From Clostridium sp. UBA1056 (GTDB taxonomy: Bacteria; Bacillota; Clostridia; Clostridiales; Clostridiaceae): a stretch of 12,684 bases of DNA. The notes beneath the pieces were generated by a model, which worked only from the letters and a program-made list of their open reading frames with translations, made no database searches and was not told the origin of the DNA. The stretch lies in assembly GCA_002316385.1 (NCBI GenBank), contig DCDL01000022.1, positions 67,468 through 80,151 of the forward strand, written 5' to 3'. Position 1 is the first letter of the stretch. The number at the start of each line of letters is the position of its first letter. A program made the position numbers and the translations under genes. Of this stretch, positions 12,672-12,684 are shown piece by piece.

Positions 12672-12684
12672 TGAGAATAAATAA

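Overview
The window is AT-rich throughout, with A/T-ending codons, strong AGGAGG-type ribosome binding sites, several TTG/GTG starts and protein families (MocR, VanRS-type, CD3324-type, HxlR, BltR-like MerR) typical of low-GC Firmicutes. A Clostridium or a close clostridial relative is the best guess. It looks like an accessory chromosomal region, with intact metabolic and regulatory genes mixed with at least five broken genes or fragments.

Region 1 (1-5300) is the most coherent unit. A divergent MocR-type regulator (3735-5207, +) faces a minus-strand cluster: a class I/II PLP aminotransferase (2503-3624), an ornithine cyclodeaminase/mu-crystallin-family enzyme (1508-2494) only 8 bp downstream, and a PhzF-family isomerase (500-1375). 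Beyond phzF lies the decayed 3' end of a second cyclodeaminase gene (246-483). The last ~80 bp of coding sequence and ~77 bp of 3' flank of the two cyclodeaminase copies are about 93% identical and flank phzF as direct repeats. The divergent promoter carries two 12-bp direct repeats 22 bp apart, as expected for a MocR operator. Together this suggests a small, uncharacterised amino-acid transformation pathway controlled by a PLP-sensing regulator. The far left end (1-165) is packed with inverted repeats, including a 21-bp perfect hairpin and three copies of a TATTTTGTGAAAGC motif.

Region 2 (5376-9243, all minus) holds single genes without an obvious shared pathway: two GNAT acetyltransferases, a CD3324-family small DNA-binding protein broken by a frameshift, a cytoplasmic beta-lactamase-fold serine hydrolase, and a decayed VanR/VanS-type two-component system. 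The regulator of that system has lost half of its DNA-binding domain, and the kinase stops just after its HAMP segment.

Region 3 (9411-11550) holds stress- or xenobiotic-type regulation. A MerR/BmrR-like regulator has a classic 19-bp-spacer promoter. A flavodoxin-fold NAD(P)H oxidoreductase is divergent from an HxlR regulator with a cysteine at position 6; between them lies a TTGACA-N17-TATAAT promoter overlapped by a nested palindrome.

Region 4 (11554-12684) is a C-terminal fragment of an IS3-family transposase with an internal stop, lying in the same reading frame as hxlR, followed by a minus-strand HD-domain hydrolase. No tRNA, rRNA or CRISPR array was seen.
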